A stretch of 60,624 bases of DNA, from NCBI GenBank assembly GCA_947625885.1, contig CANQQA010000016.1, forward strand, positions 1-60,624, in the 5' to 3' direction. This stretch comes from an uncultured Bacteroidales bacterium. Lineage in GTDB: Bacteria; Bacteroidota; Bacteroidia; Bacteroidales; UBA11471. Shown here in pieces: positions 15,903 through 22,694 of this stretch. The notes beneath the pieces are model-generated. The model ran no database searches. It saw only the letters and a program-made list of their open reading frames with translations, and was not told the origin of the DNA. Position 1 is the first letter of the stretch; the number at the start of each line of letters is the position of its first letter. Both the position numbers and the translations under genes were made by a program.

Positions 15903-16727
15903 TTATGGGAGCAGGCTGTCGGGGAGCGGGAACGTATAGAGCGCACTCGGGGCGTGGCGCTCCAACGCGACGAGCTGCACATCGCGACCCACCGCGATGC
16001 CGGCTTGCGACAGCCGCGCGGCGACGGTGTCGTATGCCCGCTCGGGACGGTTGTTTTCGCGGCTGAGGTGGCACAGAAAAATATATTCCAGACGGGGCGT
16101 GTAATGGGTGGCAAGGAACTCCGCCGTGTCGGCATTGCACAGGTGTCCCGTAGGCGAGGCGATGCGCCGTTTGAGGTAGGGCGGATAAGAGCCCGACTGC
16201 AACAGGTCGGCATCGTAATTCGCTTCGATAATCAGGCAGTGCGCCCGTTGCAGGTAGGCAGCCGCGCGGTCGGGCACCTGTCCGAGGTCGGTGGCGAAGA
16301 CGAAACAGCGGTCGCCGCACTCCACCATGTAGCCCACGTTGTCGCTCCCGTCGTGCGGCACCTCGAAGGCGGTGAGGCGGAAGTCGCGAATGGTGAAAGG
16401 CGTCTCTTTGCTTATGGGGTGTCCCGACGAATAAATCCGTTCCGAAATGCAGCGGCAGCGGTTGGCGCCGTCGAGAATCTCGCGCGTGGCATACACGGGA
16501 ATGCCGAGCCGCTCGCCTATGTAGCCCGCGCTTTTCACATGGTCGGCATGGTCGTGGGTAAGGCACAAAGCCACGACCGCATCGAGCGACAGCCCCGCTG
16601 CCGCCAGCCCCTTTTTGATGCGGCGGGGCGATATGCCGGCGTCTATCAGTATGCCGTAACGCTCGGTGCCTATATAGTAACAGTTGCCGTCGCTTCCGCT
16701 CGACAGACTGAGAAAATGCAAATTCAT
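15903..16727 (-). CDS. MBL-fold metallo-hydrolase (YycJ-like)
   Basis: This 274-aa cytoplasmic protein has the metallo-beta-lactamase metal motif H58-D-H60-A-D62-H63 (LTHDHADHV). FEVPHDGSDNVGY supplies the next His, FATDLGQ the bridging Asp, and LCHLSRENN a late His. The order and spacing match YycJ/WalJ-type enzymes, which hydrolyse nucleic-acid phosphodiesters; the Bacteroidota homologues are little studied. It has its own promoter (16784-16815) and is not part of the AraC-controlled unit. The C-terminal dozen residues are low in conservation. Confidence 0.9.
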   Translation of the reverse strand: MNLHFLSLSSGSDGNCYYIGTERYGILIDAGISPRRIKKGLAAAGLSLDAVVALCLTHDHADHVKSAGYIGERLGIPVYATREILDGANRCRCISERIYSSGHPISKETPFTIRDFRLTAFEVPHDGSDNVGYMVECGDRCFVFATDLGQVPDRAAAYLQRAHCLIIEANYDADLLQSGSYPPYLKRRIASPTGHLCNADTAEFLATHYTPRLEYIFLCHLSRENNRPERAYDTVAARLSQAGIAVGRDVQLVALERHAPSALYTFPLPDSLLP

Positions 16728-16783
16728 CGGTATCTTGTTTCCTTTGCCGCGCCGGCAAACGCGCCCGCGCGCTTATCGCAATG

Positions 16784-16815
16784 CAAAGGTAACTTTTTTC
16801 TGCCACACGCCCAAG
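16784..16815 (-). promoter_or_regulatory. Promoter of the metallo-hydrolase gene
   Basis: On the - strand, CTTG (16815-16812), 20 bases, then TACCTTTG (16791-16784). The -7 element is a full match and the -33 is one base off. Transcription would start near 16777, giving a leader of about 50 bases. Confidence 0.65.
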
Positions 16816-16860
16816 CCCGCGCGGCGGAAATAATCTGCCGGCACACGGCGATGCGGACGG

Positions 16861-16898
16861 AAAACAAACGGGGCGGCTTCGCTGCGAAGTCGCCCCGT
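16861..16898 (-). terminator. Intrinsic terminator of rpsO
   Basis: ACGGGGCGACTTCGC and its partner (16898-16884 with 16882-16868 on the - strand, one G-T pair) form a 15-bp GC-rich stem. It is followed by GTTTGTTTT. It lies about 20 bases after the rpsO stop. Confidence 0.9.
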
Positions 16899-16918
16899 CG
16901 TGTGAGGTAAGGCTGTGC

Positions 16919-17188
16919 TTACTTTCTCAGAGCCAGTTCTTTTACGATGGCGCGGTAGCGTTCGATGTCTATCCGCATCAAGTAATCGAGCAGCCGGCGG
17001 CGTTTGCCGACCAACATTTTCAAGGCTCTTTCGGTCATATGATCTTTGTGATTTGACTTAAGGTGTTCAGTCAAATGAGCAATACGGTAGGAAAATAATG
17101 CTATCTGCGCCTCAGGTGAGCCGGTATCAGTATTGGACTTTCCGTATTTCTCGAAGATCTCCTTTTTCTTTTCAGCAGTTAAATACAT
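16919..17188 (-). CDS. rpsO: Ribosomal protein uS15
   Basis: This 89-aa protein is the standard S15 length. It binds 16S rRNA early in 30S assembly. Hallmarks: the N-terminal [15 protein letters not shown], the [16 protein letters not shown] segment, and [26 protein letters not shown]. It is monocistronic, with its own promoter upstream (17228-17259) and a strong terminator downstream. It marks one core-chromosome edge of the accessory island that extends to priA. Confidence 0.98.
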   Translation of the reverse strand: MYLTAEKKKEIFEKYGKSNTDTGSPEAQIALFSYRIAHLTEHLKSNHKDHMTERALKMLVGKRRRLLDYLMRIDIERYRAIVKELALRK

Positions 17189-17227
17189 TTTAAGCTGTTT
17201 TTTTGATGGTTAATAATTTCGAGACCG

Positions 17228-17259
17228 CAAAGGTAAAACAAATATTTCCGTCCCGCAAG
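17228..17259 (-). promoter_or_regulatory. rpsO promoter
   Basis: On the - strand, CTTG (17259-17256), 20 bases, TACCTTTG (17235-17228). Transcription would start near 17221, about 33 bases before the ATG. Confidence 0.7.
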
Positions 17260-17325
17260 TTTTTTCCGTTTTTATTTTTTAGGAATTTGAAAAAGGAATG
17301 CCCACTTTGCAAGAATAAAAGATTC

Positions 17326-17727
17326 TTAGATTCTCCTAATGTTTCGCAAATCCAAAAAATTTACATTTGCAAGACGATCGGGAATATTTTTCCCGAGAAG
17401 CATATATTTGGGTCTGTATTTTTCAAGAAGTGTATTTAATTCTGATTTGAACAGTTTTTCGCTGCCTCCATATTGTCTAATTATTATGCCAACAATAGCC
17501 ATAATTTGTTTGGCAAAACTCTCATTCAATGCAGCGTACGCCTGTTCATCGTCTCCTGCTAAATACCATTCCTCAAAAGAGCAAACCTCGTCAATCTTTT
17601 TTAGCGTTAGCGCGTGAACGTCATTACACGCTCTCCATACTTTGAAAAAGAGTATTATATTAAAAATACACACAATAATACTAATAATACTAATGACTAT
17701 CATAATGTTTAAGTTATTTTCTATCAT
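17326..17727 (-). CDS. Small membrane-anchored hypothetical protein
   Basis: This 133-aa protein has one N-terminal membrane segment (about residues 8-30, IMIVISIISIIVCIFNIILFF). A soluble Glu/Lys/Tyr-rich remainder follows. The DNA is clearly richer in A+T than rpsO or priA, as are the surroundings to 19 kb. No family is recognised. The soluble part (FEEWYLAGDDEQAYAALNES) looks like a genuine folded domain, not random translation, so I accept the gene, though it may be recently acquired. Confidence 0.6.
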   Translation of the reverse strand: MIENNLNIMIVISIISIIVCIFNIILFFKVWRACNDVHALTLKKIDEVCSFEEWYLAGDDEQAYAALNESFAKQIMAIVGIIIRQYGGSEKLFKSELNTLLEKYRPKYMLLGKNIPDRLANVNFLDLRNIRRI

Positions 17728-18671
17728 AATATTTAAGTTATTTTAATTGCTTTACTTATTCCGTGTTATAACGATATTAAAGGTTTTTCCAACTTGTATA
17801 GCTTTGGGCTTGTTTCCTCAATGTAGATTATAACAGTAGTATTGGGAAAATGAATTTATATTAATACGCATGTATATTTATGCTATATCCTGTCTAATTT
17901 AATATCGACTGTACAAGTTCCAAATCTATTTAACAAGAAGTTGAACTCCGATTCAAAATTTTTCTTAATTCACATCATTTTGCTTTCGGCGTTCTTCTCT
18001 TGCCGCCTCTTTGACAAGAAGTCGGCATCTTGTCTATCAAGAACTGTCAACCGCAAAAGTCCCCATACTAAAAAATAGCACTACAATGATTATAGCAAAC
18101 CACATATTTTGTATAACTTAAAGTTAATAATTCGTCAGTCTTGCTTTGACTTGGTTTGCGCAAATGTCTATAAAAAACAAAAAGCGCAGACTTCCGCCAT
18201 ACGCTCTCTGGTTCAGCACAAACCTGTATCCTATGGGAAAATCCACGCTAAATGCGTGTGCCCATTTGGATACATTCGGCTCTTTCTTTTCGAGGTGCTG
18301 ATTCGAGAGCGATTGAGCCAACAAGTAGTATGTAAAATCCCTGTCAAAAGGATTTTACAACGCAAATATATATTTTTTTTTGTTGAGTGCAAACAGAACG
18401 CAAAAAAATTGCGTATAAATATCAAAAATGATAGAAGCACAATATTTAGATAAATCCCATGAAATAAAAATATTCTTGCCATTTTTTTGTTAAAATAGCA
18501 TGTTCCATCAGAAATTTGAGGAAGCGGACAAAACGATTTCCGCACAGGAAAAATTTTTAAGGTATGCAACGGCACCCCGCTCTGGCAGCATCGGTCGGCA
18601 GACTTTTATCGTCAGAACATCTACAGTTCAACACTTCGACCAAGCAGGGCGCAATAAACTTACTTAAATGA
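17728..18671. other. AT-rich gene-free stretch
   Basis: No convincing gene is present. On the - strand near 18098-18030 there is a signal-peptide-like start (MWFAIIIVVLFFSMGTFA) that stops after 22 residues. A short DRQDADFLSKRRQEK stretch follows in another frame, which could be a frameshifted small membrane protein. Around 18120-18330 is a block that gives a spurious-looking ORF (NQRAYGGSLRFLFF); I suspect it is a multicopy intergenic sequence. A+T content is high throughout. Confidence 0.45.
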
Positions 18672-18800
18672 TCATATATTTTCTTTCATCCAAGATAAAA
18701 AATCTTTATCAATATCGAATGTTGCCCATGCAGAATCCGTTATATTTATTACGACACTTTTACCTTTTGCCTCTTTCTTTTGAATTGTGTTAGCACTCAT
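18672..18800 (-). CDS. 42-aa small protein with its own promoter
   Basis: Too short for routine ORF calling. On the - strand an ATG at 18800 opens a 42-aa frame ending at a TGA at 18674-18672. The protein has a charged start (QKKEAKGK), then a compact hydrophobic/acidic part (VVINITDSAWATFDIDKD), and ends FLSWMKENI. An AAAGG ribosome-binding site lies about 9 bases before the start, and a perfectly spaced promoter lies just upstream, which is why I believe it. The family is unknown. The fold could be a tiny beta-alpha unit such as an antitoxin-like or regulatory peptide; nothing proves that. Confidence 0.6.
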   Translation of the reverse strand: MSANTIQKKEAKGKSVVINITDSAWATFDIDKDFLSWMKENI

Positions 18801-18826
18801 ATTCGTTGCCTTTAATATTCAAATAA

Positions 18827-18858
18827 CAAAGATAATCATTTCGGAGATTTATGTCAAA
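18827..18858 (-). promoter_or_regulatory. Consensus promoter of the 42-aa gene
   Basis: On the - strand, TTTG (18858-18855), exactly 20 bases, TATCTTTG (18834-18827). Transcription would start near 18820, about 20 bases before the ATG. Confidence 0.82.
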
Positions 18859-18960
18859 TCGTCTCATTTTTTGTTAAAGTCGCGGGAAAGAAATTCCAAT
18901 AAGAAGTGCAAAAAGAGATTTGGACATTTTGGAAGAAGTACGAAAAAAAATGTCAAAACC

Positions 18961-18991
18961 TTTGCGGGATATAAAAGAATCGCTACCTTTG
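18961..18991 (+). promoter_or_regulatory. tRNA-Leu promoter
   Basis: TTTG at 18961-18964, 19 bases, TACCTTTG at 18984-18991. Both elements match the Bacteroidota consensus exactly. The tRNA begins 14 bases after the -7 element. Confidence 0.88.
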
Positions 18992-19004
18992 CCACGCTTT
19001 ACAG

Positions 19005-19088
19005 GCCCAGATGGCGGAATCGGTAGACGCGCTGGTCTCAAACACCAGTGGATTCACTTCCATGCCGGTTCGACCCCGGCTCTGGGTA
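19005..19088 (+). tRNA. tRNA-Leu (anticodon CAA)
   Basis: The acceptor stem pairs GCCCAGA (19005-19011) with TCTGGGT (19081-19087), with A as discriminator. The D arm reads GGCGGAATCGGTAGACGC. The anticodon arm is CTGGT-CTCAAAC-ACCAG, so the anticodon is CAA. A long variable arm (GGATTCACTTCC) and the T arm CCGGTTCGACCCCGG complete a class II tRNA. CCA is not encoded. It stands alone with its own promoter and terminator, next to the downstream end of the NRPS operon. Confidence 0.95.
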
Positions 19089-19093
19089 CGCAG

Positions 19094-19135
19094 AAAATCG
19101 CTAATAATCAGCAACGTAGATTATTAGCGATTTTT
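19094..19135 (+). terminator. Terminator of tRNA-Leu
   Basis: A 16-bp perfect stem (19094-19109 with 19119-19134) carries a 9-base loop and runs into a T tract. The A run on the left arm means it may also work for the opposing - strand transcripts of the NRPS side. Confidence 0.9.
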
Positions 19136-19335
19136 GTTTTGCCGATTTCCCCCACATGGGCAAAATTACTTGGCAGCATTGAGCGGCAACATTGGGTGTT
19201 CACGGCGGTAACGGTTCCAATCCCCGTGAAGGATTTGTCGTTCATTTCCTCCACAAAGGCGTCGTATTCGTCGGGGTGGCTATCCAACCACGACCGTATC
19301 TCCTGCTTGAACCGCTCGAACGCCTCGCGTGCCAT
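19108..19335 (-). CDS. Doubtful small hypothetical ORF
   Basis: This 75-aa frame has a plausible helical, acidic N-terminal half (MAREAFERFKQEIRSWLDSHPDEYDAFVEEMND). Its last dozen codons run through the tRNA terminator stem, so the C-terminus is not natural. It may be a real small gene whose end was replaced, or debris next to the ATPase fragment. Function unknown. Confidence 0.35.
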   Translation of the reverse strand: MAREAFERFKQEIRSWLDSHPDEYDAFVEEMNDKSFTGIGTVTAVNTQCCRSMLPSNFAHVGEIGKTKIANNLRC

Positions 19336-19347
19336 ATTTATTTGTCA

Positions 19348-19560
19348 TCAATATCTTCCAAGTGCCCATTTCCAAGCCGGTACGACATGGATTATCTTAT
19401 CGTTTCTCTCGAAGGGTCTCTCCTCGTCAATCGTTATTATGGTCAGGTTGTCGCATTGGGTCGCTTTCGACGCTTCTAACAGACCGCTAATTTCCCGTTC
19501 TCTCGTATTGTCGTCCGACATATTATTTTCTTGCGGTTTATCGGCAAGTTGAAAGCACAT
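19348..19560 (-). pseudogene. C-terminal fragment of an AAA/DUF4143 ATPase
   Basis: About 70 residues match the very end of the AAA_14/DUF4143 ATP-binding protein family by pattern: REISGLLEASKATQCDNLTIITIDEE, then a charged turn, then IIHVVPAWKWAL. Full proteins are about 380-450 aa with a Walker A motif; nothing of the ATPase domain lies upstream, where the PPTase gene occupies the DNA. It is therefore a remnant of a gene cut by insertion or deletion, marking an old junction at the downstream end of the NRPS operon. Confidence 0.72.
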
Positions 19561-20113
19561 ATCCCGCGACCTTATTTACGGTTGTCTCAAAAGAGGCTCG
19601 AAACGGTAAATGAAGAATCTGCTGCAACTCCTCCTTAGATGGCAACCCTGTACCACGCATCTTGCAAAGGCTCTCCTTTTTGGTCCATAACGCCGTGAAC
19701 GCAACCGCCGGCTCGGGAGAAGCCGAAATTGCAGCAAATTCTTCTCCGCTGCATACATACTCGGCAAGCTCGGCATCGAACGGGCGAAGAGTTTCCACGT
19801 CGATTCCGATAGGACATTCGCTAATCGCGCAAGCAACAGCCTTGTCGCAATGGCTGAGGCTGAAATATATTTGCGGATAGTCCCTTAAAAAAGGTTTTCC
19901 GTCTTCATTGAATACAAATTCCGGTGCCGCATCGATTCGGTACTCGCACTTTAAGGCATACTGAAGCAACCGGTATGACAAAACGCTCCGAATCCGGTCG
20001 TGCGCTCTCAAAAGCCGTTCTGCCGCCTCACGGCGCTGATCGGACACTTTCGAAAGCTCCCTTCGATACATCTCGTCAGTGAAAGATTCCGGAGCATCTT
20101 CGATATAGACCAT
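19538..20113 (-). CDS. Sfp-type 4'-phosphopantetheinyl transferase
   Basis: This 191-aa enzyme would move 4'-phosphopantetheine from coenzyme A to the Ser of carrier domains. Family motifs are all present: GKPFL (72-76), SLSHC (85-89), IGIDVE (102-107, metal ligands D105 and E107) and WTKKESLCK (143-151, with E147). It is shorter than Sfp (about 225 aa) but within range for Bacteroidota enzymes. It is the last gene of the NRPS operon, 17 bases after the STAS gene. Its clients are most likely the three T domains of the adjacent NRPS. Its end overlaps the ATPase fragment by 23 bases in another frame. Confidence 0.92.
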   Translation of the reverse strand: MVYIEDAPESFTDEMYRRELSKVSDQRREAAERLLRAHDRIRSVLSYRLLQYALKCEYRIDAAPEFVFNEDGKPFLRDYPQIYFSLSHCDKAVACAISECPIGIDVETLRPFDAELAEYVCSGEEFAAISASPEPAVAFTALWTKKESLCKMRGTGLPSKEELQQILHLPFRASFETTVNKVAGYVLSTCR

Positions 20114-20130
20114 CTCGGTGTATTTCGTCT

Positions 20131-20433
20131 TTACCGAATGTCGAACAACTCAGAGAATCCGGTCATCGAAAACACTTTTTTGATGTTGTCGCCGATATTT
20201 TCGATAGTAAGGGTGCTTCCGTTTGCTTTTGTGCGTTTCAGGAGCGCGAGGAACAGCCGCAACCCGCTCGAAGATATATACTGCAAACCGGTGCAGTCGA
20301 GCACGATATTTTTTCCTTTGGAATCCATCAACAATTGGAAATCCTTCTCTGTCTGAACAGCCGCTGCCGTATCGAGTTCTCCTTCAAGTACAGCAATCAT
20401 TTTGTCGTTCTCTTCACTGATTGTCGTTTTCAT
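20131..20433 (-). CDS. STAS-domain anti-sigma-factor antagonist
   Basis: This 100-aa single-domain protein is of the SpoIIAA/RsbV type. The beta strand NIVLDCTGLQYI leads to the phospho-acceptor turn SSSGLR (S54-S56 before G57), where family members are phosphorylated by an HATPase-type kinase and dephosphorylated by a PP2C phosphatase. Both partners are encoded in this operon: the phosphatase-kinase fusion gene ends 6 bases upstream, and the MATE fusion carries a second kinase-type domain. Its usual job is to sequester an anti-sigma or switch protein when unphosphorylated. What it releases here is unknown, as no sigma factor gene is nearby. Confidence 0.93.
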   Translation of the reverse strand: MKTTISEENDKMIAVLEGELDTAAAVQTEKDFQLLMDSKGKNIVLDCTGLQYISSSGLRLFLALLKRTKANGSTLTIENIGDNIKKVFSMTGFSELFDIR

Positions 20434-20439
20434 ATTTTA

Positions 20440-22662
20440 TTAATTGATTAGATTTTTCGATTTCTTTCTTTTAATAAGCGTCAGGTGATTCCTGTCGTCG
20501 CTTCGGGCATACGACACCTCGTCCATAATCCGACGCACGAGAAAGATGCCGAGTCCGCCTATTTCGCGTTCATCGGCATTCTGGCTCACGTCGGCATCGG
20601 CAACGGCAGTCGGATCGAATGCCTTTCCGCTGTCGATAACCTCGAAGCGTATTTCCGTTTCATCGAAGCAAGCCTCGACAATGATTTCATTCACCGAACC
20701 GGAAGGATAGGCATAATCGATTACATTGACCGCCGTTTCTTCCAAGGCGAGTTTCAAGTTCCATACATCTGCATCGTCAAAGCCCGCTTTTTTAGCGAAA
20801 CGCCCGACAAATTCGTTCAATCGCGGAATTTCTTCGAGATTGTTTTTCAAAACTATTTTTTCGCCGTTTTTCGAGTCGTTCGCCCTTTTGCAGCAGAATG
20901 CAAGCATCGTAAGGTCATCGCTTTGCGCGGCAGTCTTGACAAACTTATTCACTTCACCGACCATATATTCAAGCAGTTCCGCCGGCGGCAAGTCTTTACC
21001 CTTTATCTTTTCCAACGCCTGAATCATACGTTCCTCGCCGAATTCCGCATACTCCGAATTTTTTGCCTCCGTCAGACCGTCGGTATATATGAACAATGTG
21101 CTGTCGGCAGGGAGCACCGCCTCCTGCCCCTGATACTTGAAGTCCGAATATACGCCGACAGGAAGGTTCGGCACGACATCAAGCCGAGAAATCTCTTTTC
21201 CTATCAAGATAGGAGCACCATGTCCGGCATTACAGTAATCGAGTTTTCCGGAAATCAAGTCGAGCACGCCCACGAACAGCGTAACAAACATATTGGAGTC
21301 ATTCATGTCCGCCATCGACAAATTCATAAATTCCACCGTTTTCGCAGCGCCAACGGCATAAGGTGAAACGGTGCGGAACAGACTTCGCGTTACCGTCATC
21401 AACAACGATGCCGGAACACCCTTTCCGCTCACATCGCCAATGCAGAAATAAAGACGATTGTCCTTGACATAATAGTCATACAGGTCGCCGCCCACCTCTT
21501 GTGCCGGCACCAGCAAGCCTTCTATTTCCAACATCTCGCTGCCGCTTTGGGAGATGCCCCCCTTGGGCAGCATACCCAACTGTATGTTTCGAGCTACGGA
21601 CAGTTCACTGCCTATTCTTTCACGTTCTACCGTAACCTTTTGCAAACGACCGACATTCCGTACAAAACGGAAAACGATGAATCCCAAAATAACAATACCG
21701 ACAATACGAAGCCACAAAAGGCGTGACCTCATCTTCTCGTATTCACCAAAAACCTCATTCTCAGAGCTCACGATAGCGAGCGACCACCCCGTTCCTTCGC
21801 CCACGGGCGCATAAAACGCATAGTATTTGTTTCCTCGTGCATCGTTTAGTATCTCCATTCCGCTTTCTCCGGCAAGCATTTTGCGGTTGAGGTCGAGAAG
21901 CATCGTGTCTTTCATTTCCGATACGACCTCTTCAAACGTGCACCGCATGACCTTTTCCTTATCCGGATAACTCATAAGCAGCCCCGTACGCGACATCAAA
22001 ATATGGTAGCTCGAAAGAGAAACATATTGCATACTCAAAATATTATCGAGCCAATCGAGCGAAACATCGGCATCGAGCACGGCAACCACCCTGCCCGAGC
22101 TATCGTGCACAGGTTCGGAATAGGTAGTCAGCAACATTCGCGCCCCATCGCTGTCCAAATAAGGATTAGACCATCCGGCACAATCCGTTTCGACCGGCAT
22201 TTTAAAAAACTCCATACCGGTATAGTCGTGCTCCGCCGACCCCAACTGCATCGTTTCGATAGCGCCGTTTTTCCGCCTGACAGCATAACTTTCAAACCAA
22301 TATCCTTTCGAGGAATAATAGTTCGGAATAAAAGAGAGGGAACTGCCGGTGATATTTGAATTTTGCTCTACAAGCCGGCGCGTAACCGCATAGCTCGAAT
22401 CGGGGTAGACCAAAAGCCTTTCGGCGTCCCACACATGATTTTTCACCGCTGTTTCTACCTGCTTCAAAATATTTCGAATGGCAAGGTCTTTTGCCCGAAG
22501 TTCACGTTCCGCCCGAAGCCGCAGGTTTTTGGTAATCTCGTTACGGAAATACCCGGACTGAATTACGACTATCAATTCAAGCAGCACGGCAGCCGTGATG
22601 ATCAGCAAAACGCCGCCGGTTCCAACGATTCTCTTACCTCGTTTTAGGGAATTGTAAGCCAT
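20440..22662 (-). CDS. Cache-SpoIIE phosphatase-HATPase sensor protein
   Basis: This 740-aa protein has domains in this order. TM1 is at about 14-36. A periplasmic dCache-type sensor spans about 40-315 (FESYAVRRKNG, WSNPYLD, VLDADVSLDWL). TM2 is at about 316-336. A PP2C/SpoIIE phosphatase covers 350-590, with metal ligands at V389-G-G-D393, G409-D410-V-S-G-K-G, Y526-T-D528-G and Q580-S-D-D583. A GHKL ATPase of the RsbW/SpoIIAB kind covers 605-735 (L640-E-E-T-x-x-N646, D677-S-G, G702-G-L-G). One polypeptide therefore holds an extracellular ligand sensor, a phosphatase and a kinase-type domain. It sits between the NRPS (33 bases) and the STAS gene (7 bases). The likely substrate is the STAS protein. 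The ligand is unknown; sensing the NRPS product is an attractive guess. Confidence 0.92.
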   Translation of the reverse strand: MAYNSLKRGKRIVGTGGVLLIITAAVLLELIVVIQSGYFRNEITKNLRLRAERELRAKDLAIRNILKQVETAVKNHVWDAERLLVYPDSSYAVTRRLVEQNSNITGSSLSFIPNYYSSKGYWFESYAVRRKNGAIETMQLGSAEHDYTGMEFFKMPVETDCAGWSNPYLDSDGARMLLTTYSEPVHDSSGRVVAVLDADVSLDWLDNILSMQYVSLSSYHILMSRTGLLMSYPDKEKVMRCTFEEVVSEMKDTMLLDLNRKMLAGESGMEILNDARGNKYYAFYAPVGEGTGWSLAIVSSENEVFGEYEKMRSRLLWLRIVGIVILGFIVFRFVRNVGRLQKVTVERERIGSELSVARNIQLGMLPKGGISQSGSEMLEIEGLLVPAQEVGGDLYDYYVKDNRLYFCIGDVSGKGVPASLLMTVTRSLFRTVSPYAVGAAKTVEFMNLSMADMNDSNMFVTLFVGVLDLISGKLDYCNAGHGAPILIGKEISRLDVVPNLPVGVYSDFKYQGQEAVLPADSTLFIYTDGLTEAKNSEYAEFGEERMIQALEKIKGKDLPPAELLEYMVGEVNKFVKTAAQSDDLTMLAFCCKRANDSKNGEKIVLKNNLEEIPRLNEFVGRFAKKAGFDDADVWNLKLALEETAVNVIDYAYPSGSVNEIIVEACFDETEIRFEVIDSGKAFDPTAVADADVSQNADEREIGGLGIFLVRRIMDEVSYARSDDRNHLTLIKRKKSKNLIN

Positions 22663-22694
22663 TTATTCGCGTTCGTTTTCCGTTTTACATATCC

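Noticed and set aside
14788-15939. + strand frame of 383 codons over the EFR1-type gene
   Set aside because: Antisense to a gene with clear Cys motifs; no recognisable domain of its own.
18109-18453. 114-codon + strand and 66-codon - strand frames
   Set aside because: Overlapping frames in AT-rich DNA with no start signals; better explained as a non-coding repeat-like block.
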